Below, piece by piece: positions 36,287 through 45,830 of a stretch of DNA of 64,000 nucleotides. The stretch is taken from assembly GCF_020905295.1 (NCBI RefSeq), contig NZ_JAJJMM010000001.1, forward strand, positions 3,038,001 to 3,102,000. The letters are read 5' to 3'. The translations under genes and the position numbers were made by a program. Source of the stretch: Flavobacterium piscisymbiosum. Lineage in GTDB: Bacteria > Bacteroidota > Bacteroidia > Flavobacteriales > Flavobacteriaceae. How positions within the stretch are numbered: the first letter of the stretch is position 1; every line of letters begins with the position of its first letter. The notes under the pieces are model-generated. The model worked only from the letters and a program-made list of their open reading frames with translations, did no database searches and was not told where the DNA came from.

Positions 36287-37156
36287 ATGAAAAACTTTAG
36301 AATTTTAGTATTTGCTGTTCTTTTATGCGCTTCTTCAATGAGTTATGCCGCAAAAGTAGATACTTTACAAGTTGCCAGTACAGCCATGAGCAAAACCTAC
36401 AAAGCGGCGGTAGTGTTGCCTAATTCGTATGCAAAAAGCAAATCGGCGTTTCCGGTGATGTATTTATTGCATGGTGCTTACGGTCATTTTAGTGATTGGC
36501 TGAAAAATACGCCAAACAAAAAATTAGTTCAAAATTTATCTGATCAGTATAATATTATTATTGTAATGCCCGAAGGAGAGACATTCAGTTTTTATTTGGA
36601 CAGTCCGGTAAATAAAGGAAGTCAGTTTGAGACTTTTATTACACAGGAAGTGGTTCAAAAAGTAGACAAAACCTATAGAACGATAAGTAACCGAAACGGA
36701 AGAGTAATAACAGGCCTTTCTATGGGAGGTCATGGCGCATTATACTTATCTGCCAAACATCCTGAATTGTTTTGCGCTGCCGGAAGTATGAGCGGTGCCG
36801 TAGATATGAGTACAATGCTCAATCGTGAATCTTCGGCACAGGTTGTAAAACTGATGCAGCCCGTTTTTGGAGATAAAAGCGATAGCTCAGAAATGTACGC
36901 ACAATATGCTGTAATGGGAATGCTGGATAAAATAAAAGCCAATAAACTACCTCTAATTATTGATTGTGGAGTTGATGATTTTTTGATAGAACCCAACAGA
37001 GAATTACACCGAAGATTAGTGTATAATAAAGTAGATCACGATTATACAGAGCGTCCGGGAGCACATACTTGGGATTATTGGGAAAATTCACTACCTTATC
37101 ATGTGTTGTTTTTTAATAAAATCTTGCTTAAAAATCAGGTGGTTGCAAAAAAATAA
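36287..37156 (+). CDS. Esterase-D-like alpha/beta hydrolase, exported
   Basis: 289 residues with a signal peptide (KNFRILVFAVLLCASSMSYA). An esterase_D/tributyrin-esterase domain follows: VMYLLHGAYGHFSDWLKN with the oxyanion region, the nucleophile Ser145 in GLSMGGHGAL, an aspartate in CGVDDFLIEPN and His in GAHTWDYW. The closest characterised kin are acetyl-xylan/feruloyl-type and S-formylglutathione hydrolase-like esterases. The exact substrate cannot be told. A short lipoprotein gene follows 88 bp downstream. Confidence 0.9.
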   Translation: MKNFRILVFAVLLCASSMSYAAKVDTLQVASTAMSKTYKAAVVLPNSYAKSKSAFPVMYLLHGAYGHFSDWLKNTPNKKLVQNLSDQYNIIIVMPEGETFSFYLDSPVNKGSQFETFITQEVVQKVDKTYRTISNRNGRVITGLSMGGHGALYLSAKHPELFCAAGSMSGAVDMSTMLNRESSAQVVKLMQPVFGDKSDSSEMYAQYAVMGMLDKIKANKLPLIIDCGVDDFLIEPNRELHRRLVYNKVDHDYTERPGAHTWDYWENSLPYHVLFFNKILLKNQVVAKK

Positions 37157-37244
37157 TACAACTTTTAGTAAGGAATCACTCAAAAAGCTTTTTTTGGTTT
37201 GATTTTTGGAATACCTTTATATATAAACTTAAAAAATAAAAATT

Positions 37245-37775
37245 ATGAAAAAGATACTTACCTTATTCGCAGTTGTTGGATTAATCGTGTTTTCTAGCTG
37301 TGAAGGCGATCAAGGACCTCCGGGTGAATCGGTTGCCGCTAACGTTTTTGAAGTTGAAAAAGTAAATTTTAGTGCGACTGCTAATTCTGATTTTGATTTT
37401 AATTTTAAATCACGAATTTTTCCAGGTGATGTCGTTTTAGTATATAGATATGCTGGATTCTCTCCTACTACTAATTTAGATGTCTGGACAATTCTTCCTG
37501 ATTCTCACTATTACACAGACGGAGGGCTTTATTTTAGCTATAAATTTGATTTTACTCAAGATGATGTTAAAATTTATACAGAAGGATTGGATTTAATTGC
37601 AAATCCAATACCAGCTGATTTAAGGACTAATCAAATATTTCGTATTGTAGTTGTTCCTGGTAACAATCCTATAGTTACTACGGCTAAATCTACAAATAAA
37701 GCTGACTATTCAGATTATTATGCAGTTATTAAGAAATATGGTATTGATGACAGTAATGTTACGAAATTAAACTAA
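37245..37775 (+). CDS. Small lipoprotein of unknown function
   Basis: 176 residues. Lipobox IVFSSCEGDQGPPGESV: the cysteine is followed by one short collagen-like G-x-x run (GDQGPPGES). The mature part is beta-rich (VFEVEKVNFSATANSDFDF, FPGDVVLVYRYAGFSP, LRTNQIFRIVVVPG) with no recognised domain. Similar lipoproteins with a collagen-like start are common in Flavobacteria. It ends with its own terminator and is convergent with the T9SS cargo gene. Confidence 0.8.
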   Translation: MKKILTLFAVVGLIVFSSCEGDQGPPGESVAANVFEVEKVNFSATANSDFDFNFKSRIFPGDVVLVYRYAGFSPTTNLDVWTILPDSHYYTDGGLYFSYKFDFTQDDVKIYTEGLDLIANPIPADLRTNQIFRIVVVPGNNPIVTTAKSTNKADYSDYYAVIKKYGIDDSNVTKLN

Positions 37776-37791
37776 TTACTACAATGAAAAC

Positions 37792-37827
37792 AAAAAAAGG
37801 AAATCTTACGATTTCCTTTTTTTTTAT
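37792..37827. terminator. Bidirectional terminator
   Basis: AAAGGAAATC - TTAC - GATTTCCTTT stem with A and T runs on either side, serving the convergent genes ending at 37775 and 37835. The stem is almost the same as the one at 39608-39638. Confidence 0.9.
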
Positions 37828-37834
37828 TGAAATT

Positions 37835-39493
37835 TTAATTTTTAATGAACTGACCTGTATAAATAATTCTATTATTTCGTGAGATATTTACAATGTAAAT
37901 TGCTGCAGGTAAATTTGAAATGTCGACAGTAGCTAGTTTAGAGTTAACTAAAGTGAAATTATTTGAATTTACTATATTGCCAAAAAAGTTTGTAATAATG
38001 ATACTTGCGCCTTCTAATTGAGATCCTCCATATGTTCTATTATTTGTGTCTTCAATATTTATAATTGACGTTGCTGGATTTGGAAATATTTTTATAGATT
38101 CATTTGTATTATTTGCTCGAGCTTCGAAATTAATTTGTACAGTATTGCTCGTGTAATTTGTACTTTTCTCATAATCGAATAAGATTCTTCTGTAATATTG
38201 TATTTGGAAACTAGGAGTTCTACGTGTATCTTCCATTAGTGGTGTTGGCGTATAATTTTGGGTAGTTCCATTTTGAATAGGATCCCAATTTACATTGTCT
38301 TGAGAGACAAGCCATTGGTAATATGAGAAGTTATGAAAATCACCATTTAATGGACTTGCAAGATTATCTGAACTTACTGTTTGATCACAACATATTGTAT
38401 TCTTTGTAGCATTAGCTATTAAAGGTATTATTTCAATAACATTACTTGCTGCACATCTTCTATAGCTCGATTTATCATTTGGGTCTTCTAATATTAACCG
38501 TCTATATTCCATTCCTGTATTTGTCTGAGGAGGTAAGTAATTCATTTGTGTAGCTCCTGAAATATCTCTCCAGCCATACATTGAGAAAAAAACAGCACTC
38601 ATATTGGTCCAGGTAGAAGGGTATTTAATTCTCGATTGCCATTGGATGTTATAGCTTTTTAACGAGTTTCTAACGGATTGATCTCGTTGGCGTCCGCCCC
38701 CTGTTGCTTTTATAGTGTGACTTTCCGTAGGTTCATTGCCTACAATCATCTCAGGGACTTGTCCAGTTGTTAAATATTGGTTACCCGTGATTGTATTATT
38801 TACATATAGATTATCGAATTGTGGCAGGAAATTAACTATATTGAAAATAACTTTGCCACTGTATGAGATTGTGCCATCATCAAAAGTGGTCTTTTCTCTT
38901 AATTCACCGCCCTGATAAAACGGTGACCCTGGTTGTATTATTTGGTCGCCATAAGCCCATTCTTGAGATGCGACATAAGAGTATTCATGGAATAAGGGTA
39001 AAATAGGAGTTCCTCCATAAGGTACTATTTCAATAAACTTGTAAGGTAATGGAGGTGGAGGTGGAGATGTGCCATCTTTTATGACAGCGATATTGGAACT
39101 TTTGTAAGTTGCTCCAGCATAATTTTTGTATTCGGCATATATATTACCTCCTGAAGTATTAAAGTCTGCGCTATCTAGATAGATAACGAAGTTAATAATT
39201 CCAATTTTTCCTCCGCCAAAATTTAAAAATACTCCGTTACCACCTCTAGCTATGTTAGCACCCAAAGCAGGACTTTTTTCATAATAGATACTAATAGTTC
39301 CATTATCTGGACTATTTGTGGGGGTTTCTACTTTAACATTTAAAGCTATTGTTGAAGAAGTTGAACCACCTAAGTTAATAGGTCCATTGTTAACGTTTGA
39401 TCCATTTACAACTGTTGGCGTTAAAGTGACTTTCTGTCCAAACATTATTGTGCTAAATAATAATAAAACGAGATACATGTAATTTTTTCTCAT
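37835..39493 (-). CDS. T9SS type A sorting-domain protein
   Basis: 552 residues. Signal peptide (YLVLLLFSTIMFGQ). A large beta-rich secreted body with a proline-rich spot (TSPPPPPLPYKF) and Ig-like segments. The C-terminal 85 residues form a Por_Secre_tail type A signal: IKIFPNPATSIINIEDTNN, then IIITNFFGNIV, ISNLPAAIYIVNISRN, and a basic end. That tail directs export across the outer membrane by the type IX system and surface attachment. No catalytic domain was recognised, so adhesion or structural function is the default guess. Confidence 0.9.
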   Translation of the reverse strand: MRKNYMYLVLLLFSTIMFGQKVTLTPTVVNGSNVNNGPINLGGSTSSTIALNVKVETPTNSPDNGTISIYYEKSPALGANIARGGNGVFLNFGGGKIGIINFVIYLDSADFNTSGGNIYAEYKNYAGATYKSSNIAVIKDGTSPPPPPLPYKFIEIVPYGGTPILPLFHEYSYVASQEWAYGDQIIQPGSPFYQGGELREKTTFDDGTISYSGKVIFNIVNFLPQFDNLYVNNTITGNQYLTTGQVPEMIVGNEPTESHTIKATGGGRQRDQSVRNSLKSYNIQWQSRIKYPSTWTNMSAVFFSMYGWRDISGATQMNYLPPQTNTGMEYRRLILEDPNDKSSYRRCAASNVIEIIPLIANATKNTICCDQTVSSDNLASPLNGDFHNFSYYQWLVSQDNVNWDPIQNGTTQNYTPTPLMEDTRRTPSFQIQYYRRILFDYEKSTNYTSNTVQINFEARANNTNESIKIFPNPATSIINIEDTNNRTYGGSQLEGASIIITNFFGNIVNSNNFTLVNSKLATVDISNLPAAIYIVNISRNNRIIYTGQFIKN

Positions 39494-39607
39494 GATAAGG
39501 CTTTTAAAAATTTATAATGAGCTAAATGTATTGAATATAAAAGTATTATCTTATTTTTAATCGTTAAATTGTAGTATAATATTTATTTTTATCTAATTCT
39601 AAACATT

Positions 39608-39638
39608 AAAAAAGGAAATCGCAAGATTTCCTTTTTTT
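39608..39638 (-). terminator. Terminator after TerC-family gene
   Basis: AAAGGAAATC - GCAA - GATTTCCTTT followed by T on the minus strand, 23 bp after the stop. Confidence 0.88.
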
Positions 39639-39660
39639 ATAAATATATGTTTCAGGAATA

Positions 39661-40635
39661 TTATTCCTGTTCTAAATCAGTATCAGTAAGTTCTTTTTCT
39701 TTTCCGAATTTAAGAGAAACTAAAATCCCTACTAAAAGCGAAAGTGCAATAAATCCTAATGAAGCCCATTCTGGAACATGAATCCATTCGTGAAGTAACA
39801 TTTTTAATCCCACAAAGGCTAAAATGGCTACCAGACTATATTCTAAGTAACTGAATTTTGCCAGCATATTCGCCAGGAAGAAATACATAGAACGTAATCC
39901 AAGGATAGCAAATATATTAGAACTGAATACCAAAAACGGATCTGATGTAATCGCTAAAATTGCCGGAACACTATCTACAGCAAAAAGAACATCCATAACT
40001 TCTATTACAATCAAAGCAACAAATAATGGAGTTGCAGCTCTTTTGGCAGTTTTTGTCGAAATGAAAAACTTTTCTCCATCCATTTCAGCAGTGATCGGAA
40101 TAATTTTCCCTAATGTTTTATATACAAAAGAATCTTTGGGCTGGAAATCATCATCTTCTCCGGAGAACAACATTTTTATTGCAGTAAAAAGCAGGAAAAG
40201 TCCAAATACATAGGTAGTCCATGCAAATTTATTAATAAGCATTACTCCAAAGAAAATCATTAATCCGCGGAAGATTACAGCGCCCAGGATTCCCCAGAAT
40301 AAAACGCGGTGTTGGTATTTTTGTGGTATTTTGAACGAAGCGAAAATAATCGCAATAACAAAAATATTGTCTACACTTAAAGACAGCTCAATCAAATAAC
40401 CGGTAATAAACTTCATAGAAGCTACAGCTGGTTTTAGATTGTCAGGATTCGCAATATAATCAGTAGTGTAAAGCCAGTAAATTACTCCCGAAAACAGAAA
40501 TGATAAAGTCACCCAAATAAGTGTCCATTTACTTGCTTCTTTGGTACTAATAATATGGGGATTTTTATTGAAAACACCCAAGTCTAAAGCAAGAATAAAA
40601 ACAACGGCTAATAAAAACAAAATCCAGACTATCAT
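39661..40635 (-). CDS. TerC/Alx-family membrane protein
   Basis: 324 residues with about nine membrane helices. The TerC signature acidic motifs are present: ELSLSVDNIFVIAIIF (about 80-100) and EVMDVLFAVDSVPAILAIT (about 205-225). Family members (Alx, TerC) are linked to manganese homeostasis and tellurite resistance; Alx/MntP-like manganese export is the best-supported activity. No ter operon genes are adjacent, so metal homeostasis is likelier than tellurite resistance. Confidence 0.93.
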   Translation of the reverse strand: MIVWILFLLAVVFILALDLGVFNKNPHIISTKEASKWTLIWVTLSFLFSGVIYWLYTTDYIANPDNLKPAVASMKFITGYLIELSLSVDNIFVIAIIFASFKIPQKYQHRVLFWGILGAVIFRGLMIFFGVMLINKFAWTTYVFGLFLLFTAIKMLFSGEDDDFQPKDSFVYKTLGKIIPITAEMDGEKFFISTKTAKRAATPLFVALIVIEVMDVLFAVDSVPAILAITSDPFLVFSSNIFAILGLRSMYFFLANMLAKFSYLEYSLVAILAFVGLKMLLHEWIHVPEWASLGFIALSLLVGILVSLKFGKEKELTDTDLEQE

Positions 40636-40772
40636 GATACTTTTTTTAAATGATTTACAAAGATAGTTTTTGAAGTTTAACTTAAAAATTTATTATCGAA
40701 AACTTATGTTGAAATTCTGAATAAAACTTCGCTATCTTAACTCTTGTGGCGGTGAGGTTTGAGTAAGATAAG

Positions 40773-40805
40773 AACTTTGTCAAAGTTTTAAACTTTGACA
40801 AAGTT
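40773..40805. repeat. 33-bp palindromic element, copy 1
   Basis: AACTTTGTCAAAGTTTTAAA and its mirror half. An identical 33-bp copy sits at 57467-57499, also close to a terminator. Each copy forms a cruciform-type hairpin. Confidence 0.85.
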
Positions 40806-40831
40806 TTGTGACTTTCAAAATGATGATAAAT

Positions 40832-40865
40832 AAAAAAAAGTGCCAACAATTACGATGGCACTTTT
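40832..40865 (-). terminator. GSII terminator
   Basis: AAAAGTGCCA - loop - TGGCACTTTT stem followed by T8 on the minus strand, about 22 bp after the stop of the GSII gene. Confidence 0.88.
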
Positions 40866-40887
40866 AAGATATAATCTAAGCTTTGAA

Positions 40888-41904
40888 TTATAGCGCTGAT
40901 TTTACAGTTTTGATAATTCTTGCAGCAATTTTGTATGGATCTCCGTTTGAAGCTGGTCTTCTGTCTTCAAGATATCCTTTCCATCCTTTTTGAACAGTGT
41001 ATAAAGGAATTCTGATTGAAGCTCCTCTATCAGATACTCCGTAAGAGAAATCGTGAATAGAAGCAGTTTCGTGTTTACCAGTTAAACGTTGGTCGTTGTA
41101 AGCTCCGTAAACTGCAATGTGTTCTGCAACAACAGGACGGAAAGCTTCACATATTTTTTCGTAAGTTTCTTTAGATCCACATGTTCTTAATACTTCGTTA
41201 GAGAAGTTAGCATGCATACCTGAACCATTCCAGTCAGTATCTCCAAGTGGTTTTGGGTGGTATTCGATATAGTAACCATATTTTTCAGTCAAACGATCTA
41301 GTAAGTAACGGGCAACCCAAATTTCGTCTCCGGCTTTTTTAGCACCTTTAGCGAATAATTGAAATTCCCATTGTCCGCAGGCAACCTCTTGGTTAATACC
41401 TTCAAAGTTAAGTCCGGCAGCGATACATAGGTCAGCATGTTCTTCTACTAATTTTCTTCCGTGAGTGTTTTTTCCACCTACAGAGCAGTAGTACATACCT
41501 TGTGGAGCAGGATATCCTCCAACAGGGAAACCTAATGGCAATAAAGTTTTAGTATCCATGATGAAATACTCTTGTTCGAAACCAAACCAAAAATCATCAT
41601 TATCATCATCAATTGTAGCTCTACCGTTAGAAGGGTGTGGTGCTCCGTCAGCATACATAACTTCTGACATTACAAGGTATCCGTTTATACGAGTTGGATC
41701 AGGGTAGATTGCAACAGGAACTAATAAACAGTCAGAAGATCCGCCTTCAGCTTGTTTTGTTGATGAACCATCAAATGACCAGTTTCCAAGTTCTTCTAAT
41801 GTTCCTTTGAAATTTTCATGCTCTTCAACTTTAGTTTTACTTCTAAGATTTTGAGTTGGTTCATATCCATCTAACCAAATGTACTCTAACTTAATTTTAG
41901 CCAT
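40888..41904 (-). CDS. glnII: Glutamine synthetase, type II
   Basis: 338 residues, the short (eukaryotic-type) class. A beta-grasp domain (KIKLEYIWLDGYEPTQNLRSKTK) precedes the catalytic domain. Signatures: WSFDGSSTKQAEGGSSDCLL, PWFGFEQEYF-type DFWFGFEQEYFIMD, GINQEVACGQWEFQLF and NGSGMHANFS. It makes glutamine from glutamate, ammonium and ATP. It is divergent from the GSIII gene (42332) with 427 bp between, so both nitrogen-assimilation enzymes may respond to a shared control region. Confidence 0.96.
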   Translation of the reverse strand: MAKIKLEYIWLDGYEPTQNLRSKTKVEEHENFKGTLEELGNWSFDGSSTKQAEGGSSDCLLVPVAIYPDPTRINGYLVMSEVMYADGAPHPSNGRATIDDDNDDFWFGFEQEYFIMDTKTLLPLGFPVGGYPAPQGMYYCSVGGKNTHGRKLVEEHADLCIAAGLNFEGINQEVACGQWEFQLFAKGAKKAGDEIWVARYLLDRLTEKYGYYIEYHPKPLGDTDWNGSGMHANFSNEVLRTCGSKETYEKICEAFRPVVAEHIAVYGAYNDQRLTGKHETASIHDFSYGVSDRGASIRIPLYTVQKGWKGYLEDRRPASNGDPYKIAARIIKTVKSAL

Positions 41905-41942
41905 AATAATATAAATTAATTTTTTTGTTTTTTTCGTTGGGT

Positions 41943-41950
41943 CAAATATA
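41943..41950 (-). promoter_or_regulatory. -7 element of the GSII gene
   Basis: TATATTTG on the minus strand, 39 bp upstream of the start codon. A TTTT lies about 20 bp further upstream in place of TTTG, so only the -7 is convincing. Confidence 0.5.
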
Positions 41951-42275
41951 GATTTATTTTTTTAGCCGTAAAAATTAGGGGGCTGTTTTGTTTATGTCTC
42001 TATTATTTTTTGGATAAGCGCAATTTTCTGAGGGGTATATTTTTAAAAAAGCAATTTTTAACACTATTAAAAAATAAATTCGTAAAAATTACAGCTGTTT
42101 TTTATAAATCAGGGTTAAGGAATTATGAAAAAATGTTTATTTAATGAAGAATACTGATGTATTTTGTTACATTTCTTTAAATCAAATTCATTATTCTTTG
42201 AAAAAAGCATCTTACATTGAAAAATCGTCGAATAAAAATCTCAAATTTATCCTATAAACAGCCTTTTTATTTGTT

Positions 42276-42283
42276 TATATTTG
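42276..42283 (+). promoter_or_regulatory. -7 element of the GSIII gene
   Basis: TATATTTG, 48 bp upstream of the ATG at 42332. No clear TTTG is found at -33. The remaining 41951-42275 is AT-rich, and no further structure was identified. Confidence 0.5.
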
Positions 42284-42331
42284 TCGATCATTTTTTAGTA
42301 AAAATTATTACAAATTTTAAACTTATTATAC

Positions 42332-44521
42332 ATGTCAACATTACGTTTCCAGGCCTTGAGAGATGCTTCTACAAGAAAGCCAGTACATTTTGAAGAAATC
42401 GATAGAAAATCTAACATTTTTGGCGCAAATGTGTTTAATGAAAAAGCTATGAAGCAGTTTTTGACTTCAGATGCTTTAAAGGGAGTTAGAGATGCCATCC
42501 AGCACGGAACTAAAATAGACAGAAAACTGGCAGATTATATCGCCATGGGAATGAAAGAATGGGCTTTATCTAAAGGTGTTACTCATTATACACACTGGTT
42601 TCAGCCGCTTACAGGAACAACAGCAGAAAAACACGATGCTTTTTTTGAAGTTTCATATGACGGAAGTGATCCTGTAGAGAAATTTGGCGGAGCGCAACTG
42701 GTACAACAAGAACCGGATGCATCTAGTTTCCCGAATGGCGGAATCAGAAATACATTCGAAGCAAGAGGATATACGGCCTGGGATCCCACTTCTCCGGCAT
42801 TTATTTACGGAACTACTTTATGTATTCCGACTGTATTTATTGCTTATACAGGAGAAGCATTAGACAATAAAATTCCGTTGTTAAGAGCTTTATCTGCTAT
42901 AGATGAAGCAGCGACAGAAGTATGTAGATATTTTGATAAAAATGTAAAAAAGGTAACGGCTACTTTAGGATGGGAGCAGGAATATTTCCTTATTGATAAA
43001 GCATTGGCCAATTCCCGTCCTGACTTGATGATGACCGGGAGAACCTTATTAGGACATACGTCTGCAAAAGGGCAACAATTAGATGATCATTATTTTGGTT
43101 CTATTCCAACTCGTGCCCTTACTTATATGAGAGATTTAGAGCAGGAATGTATGTTGTTGGGAATTCCGGTAAAAACACGTCATAACGAAGTAGCACCAAA
43201 TCAGTTTGAGCTGGCACCCATTTTCGAAGAAACCAATCTTGCGGTAGATCATAACTCCTTATTAATGGATGTGATGCAAAAAGTGGCCGAGCGTCACGAC
43301 TTTAAAGTATTATTTCACGAAAAACCTTTTAAAGGAGTAAACGGATCAGGAAAACACAATAACTGGTCACTGGCAACAGATACAGGAGTTAATTTATTGA
43401 GTCCGAGTAAAACGCCAATGAGTAATTTACAATTTTTGACTTTCTTTATTAATACCATAAAAGCAGTTAATGATTACGAAACTTTATTAAGAGCGGCGAT
43501 CGCAACAGCAAGTAACGATCACAGGTTAGGAGCAAATGAAGCACCGCCGGCAATTATCTCTGTTTTTATTGGGGCACAATTAACAAAAGTTTTATCTGAG
43601 TTAGAAAGTGTGACAACAGGAAAATTGTCTCCTGAAGAAAAAACAGATTTAAAACTGAATGTAGTAGGTAAAATCCCGGACGTTCTGCTTGATAATACAG
43701 ACAGAAACAGAACTTCGCCTTTTGCCTTTACCGGAAATAAATGGGAATTCAGAGCAGTGGGATCAAATTCAAACTGTTCGAACGCGATGACCACTTTGAA
43801 TGCGATTGTAGCCAAACAATTAAAAGACTTTAAAATAGAAGTTGATACTTTGATCGAGTCGAAAGACATGAAAAAAGATGATGCTATTTTTAATGTTTTA
43901 AGAGAATACATTAAACAATCTAAAAAAATACTTTTTGAAGGTGACGGATATAGTGACAGTTGGGAAAAAGAAGCGGCAAAAAGAGGTTTAAGTAATTTTA
44001 AAACTACTCCGGAAGCAATTAAGGCCAAAGTTTCGAAACAAGCTTTGGATTTGTTTTCTGAATTAGGAATTCTAAACCATGTAGAAGCCGAAGCGCGTTA
44101 CGAAATAGAATTAGAAGAATACACTAAAAAGATCCAGATTGAAGGAAGAGTTTTGGGTGACATTGCAAGAAACCACGTTATCCCAACAGCAATTCGTTAC
44201 CAAAATACTTTAATTGAGAATGTAAAAGGTTTGAAAGAAATCTTTGGAAAAGAATTCGAAACCATTGCAAAAGAGCAAATCGTTTTGATTAAAGAAATTT
44301 CAGGCCATATTGAAGGTATTAATTCTAAAGTATTGGCCATGACTGACGAAAGAAGAACCGCCAATCATTTGACCGATGCACAAAAAATGGCCGAAGCGTA
44401 TTGCAATAAAGTGAAGCCTTATTTTGAAGATATTCGTAACCATTGTGATAAATTAGAGTTACTTGTAGACGACGAAAGCTGGACATTAACCAAGTACAGA
44501 GAGTTATTGTTTACCAAATAA
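42332..44521 (+). CDS. glnN: Glutamine synthetase, type III
   Basis: 729 residues, the large GSIII class of Bacteroidota and cyanobacteria. GSIII-N region (LRFQALRDASTRKP, SNIFGANVFN) precedes the catalytic core with GTTAEKHDAFF, TLGWEQEYFLIDKA, KTRHNEVAPNQFELAPIFEE and the adenylate-binding GKHNNWSLAT. A C-terminal GSIII-specific helical region ends the protein. GSIII forms dodecamers and assimilates ammonium. It has a strong terminator. The pairing with GSII is typical of flavobacteria. Confidence 0.96.
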   Translation: MSTLRFQALRDASTRKPVHFEEIDRKSNIFGANVFNEKAMKQFLTSDALKGVRDAIQHGTKIDRKLADYIAMGMKEWALSKGVTHYTHWFQPLTGTTAEKHDAFFEVSYDGSDPVEKFGGAQLVQQEPDASSFPNGGIRNTFEARGYTAWDPTSPAFIYGTTLCIPTVFIAYTGEALDNKIPLLRALSAIDEAATEVCRYFDKNVKKVTATLGWEQEYFLIDKALANSRPDLMMTGRTLLGHTSAKGQQLDDHYFGSIPTRALTYMRDLEQECMLLGIPVKTRHNEVAPNQFELAPIFEETNLAVDHNSLLMDVMQKVAERHDFKVLFHEKPFKGVNGSGKHNNWSLATDTGVNLLSPSKTPMSNLQFLTFFINTIKAVNDYETLLRAAIATASNDHRLGANEAPPAIISVFIGAQLTKVLSELESVTTGKLSPEEKTDLKLNVVGKIPDVLLDNTDRNRTSPFAFTGNKWEFRAVGSNSNCSNAMTTLNAIVAKQLKDFKIEVDTLIESKDMKKDDAIFNVLREYIKQSKKILFEGDGYSDSWEKEAAKRGLSNFKTTPEAIKAKVSKQALDLFSELGILNHVEAEARYEIELEEYTKKIQIEGRVLGDIARNHVIPTAIRYQNTLIENVKGLKEIFGKEFETIAKEQIVLIKEISGHIEGINSKVLAMTDERRTANHLTDAQKMAEAYCNKVKPYFEDIRNHCDKLELLVDDESWTLTKYRELLFTK

Positions 44522-44542
44522 TAACAATTGAACAGTTCTATT

Positions 44543-44573
44543 AAGCCCATCGAATTACGGTGGGCTTTTTTTT
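44543..44573 (+). terminator. glnN terminator
   Basis: AAGCCCATCG - loop - CGGTGGGCTT stem (one G-U pair) followed by T8, about 22 bp after the stop. Confidence 0.9.
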
Positions 44574-44760
44574 GTTTTAATGTTAAAATAAAGTAAGATT
44601 AACATTGTTTTTAGCAGATGAGAGGGTATAAATGTAAGGAAATTGTAATAATTAAGTAATTTCCTACTTACGTTTTTTGGCATTTCAGTAGTTCATCGAG
44701 ATAGTTTTACAGTTCATCGAAAAGTCGTTATGTTATTGTAAAATAGGTATTTATACTTGA

Positions 44761-44789
44761 TTTGGTTTTCGATAAGTTTTCTAATTTTG
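44761..44789 (+). promoter_or_regulatory. Curli operon promoter
   Basis: TTTG (44761-44764), 17 bp, TAATTTTG (44782-44789): both elements fit the Bacteroidota consensus. The implied leader to the csgA ATG is about 120 nt. Nothing else definable was seen in 44574-44915. Confidence 0.65.
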
Positions 44790-44915
44790 GTCATGAAGAA
44801 AGAAAATAAGTCTTCTGATTTTATTTTCGAATGACGTTTTTGATGGCCTGATTTCCCCCAAATCACACTGACCTACATAATAAGTTGTATTAATAACCAA
44901 TTAAATATATCTATT

Positions 44916-45761
44916 ATGAAAAAAGTAATTTTAAGCATCTCAGCGATGCTGTTTGTAGGGGCTGCAGCTATTGCGCAGGGAAACACTTCATCAGTGAATC
45001 AGGTAGGAAACTCTGACCAGGGTCTTGTTACTCAAAATGGTTCAAATAACGGATCTCTTGTTGATCAATTAGGAGATAACAACAAATCTGAAGTTTTTCA
45101 GGGAATTCAACCAGGATTGTATGCAGCAAAAGACAACAAAGCTGATGTGAAACAAAATGGTAATGGTAATGGGGCTTTTATTTCTCAAAGCAACCATGAT
45201 AACGAAGCTTATCAAACACAAAAAGGGAATAGCAACAGAGCTACAATCTGGCAAGATCAAATTGTAAACGCACCAAGTTCAACAGGTGGATTTGACAAAG
45301 CCTGGCAAACACAAACAGGAGACAGTAATACTGCTACTGTAGATCAGGGTACAACAGGTAATGAGAAACCAACAGGTGCTCCTTTTACTGCTGCTCAAAT
45401 CGGACATGCTAATGGTGTAACTGTTCCGGTTGGTCCTCATAATAACAATAAAGCTTGGCAAACACAAAAAGGTGATAACAACGTAGCATATGCAAGTCAA
45501 GGAGGTCAAAGAAACGAGTCTACACAAACTCAAACTTCTCCAAGCGGTACTTCTGCAGCGAACAAAAACACTTCAAACCACTATCAATATGGTGATGATA
45601 ACAAAGCTACATCTGTACAAAACGGTACTAAGTTAACTGAAGATACTTTGCAAATTGGTAACTTAAACAAAGCGACTGTGACTCAAACCGGAGCATCTCA
45701 TGCTAGTATTGCATTCTCAAAAGGAAACTCAAATACAATTGTAGTTACTCAGACTAACTAA
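44916..45761 (+). CDS. csgA: Curlin-repeat amyloid subunit, CsgA-like
   Basis: 281 residues with a signal peptide (KKVILSISAMLFVGAAAIAQ). The mature part is built of degenerate curlin repeats with the pattern Q-x-G-x2-N-x-A/S: VNQVGNSDQGL, DQLGDNNKSEV, KQNGNGNGAFIS, QTQKGNSNRATIWQ, QTQTGDSNTATV, QTQKGDNNVAYASQ, QYGDDNKATSVQ. These form the stacked beta-turns of curli amyloid fibres on the cell surface. It is the first gene of the csg operon. The terminator after it probably makes it the most abundant transcript. Confidence 0.92.
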   Translation: MKKVILSISAMLFVGAAAIAQGNTSSVNQVGNSDQGLVTQNGSNNGSLVDQLGDNNKSEVFQGIQPGLYAAKDNKADVKQNGNGNGAFISQSNHDNEAYQTQKGNSNRATIWQDQIVNAPSSTGGFDKAWQTQTGDSNTATVDQGTTGNEKPTGAPFTAAQIGHANGVTVPVGPHNNNKAWQTQKGDNNVAYASQGGQRNESTQTQTSPSGTSAANKNTSNHYQYGDDNKATSVQNGTKLTEDTLQIGNLNKATVTQTGASHASIAFSKGNSNTIVVTQTN

Positions 45762-45775
45762 TAGCATAAAATATA

Positions 45776-45814
45776 AATGAGATAGTCATAGAACGTGACT
45801 ATCTCATTTTTTTA
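45776..45814 (+). terminator. Intra-operon terminator after csgA
   Basis: AAATGAGATAGTCA - TAGAACG - TGACTATCTCATTT, a perfect 14-bp stem followed by T7. It lies between csgA and the next csg gene, with no clear new promoter before 45831. Confidence 0.85.
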
Positions 45815-45830
45815 ATCTAAATCAATAAAG

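Noticed and set aside
39661..40635. Tellurite-resistance operon
   Set aside because: Only a TerC/Alx homologue is present; no terD/E/Z-type genes are adjacent.
43519..44028. 169-residue minus-strand frame inside glnN
   Set aside because: It lies entirely antisense to a well-conserved GSIII region and has no start context or family match.
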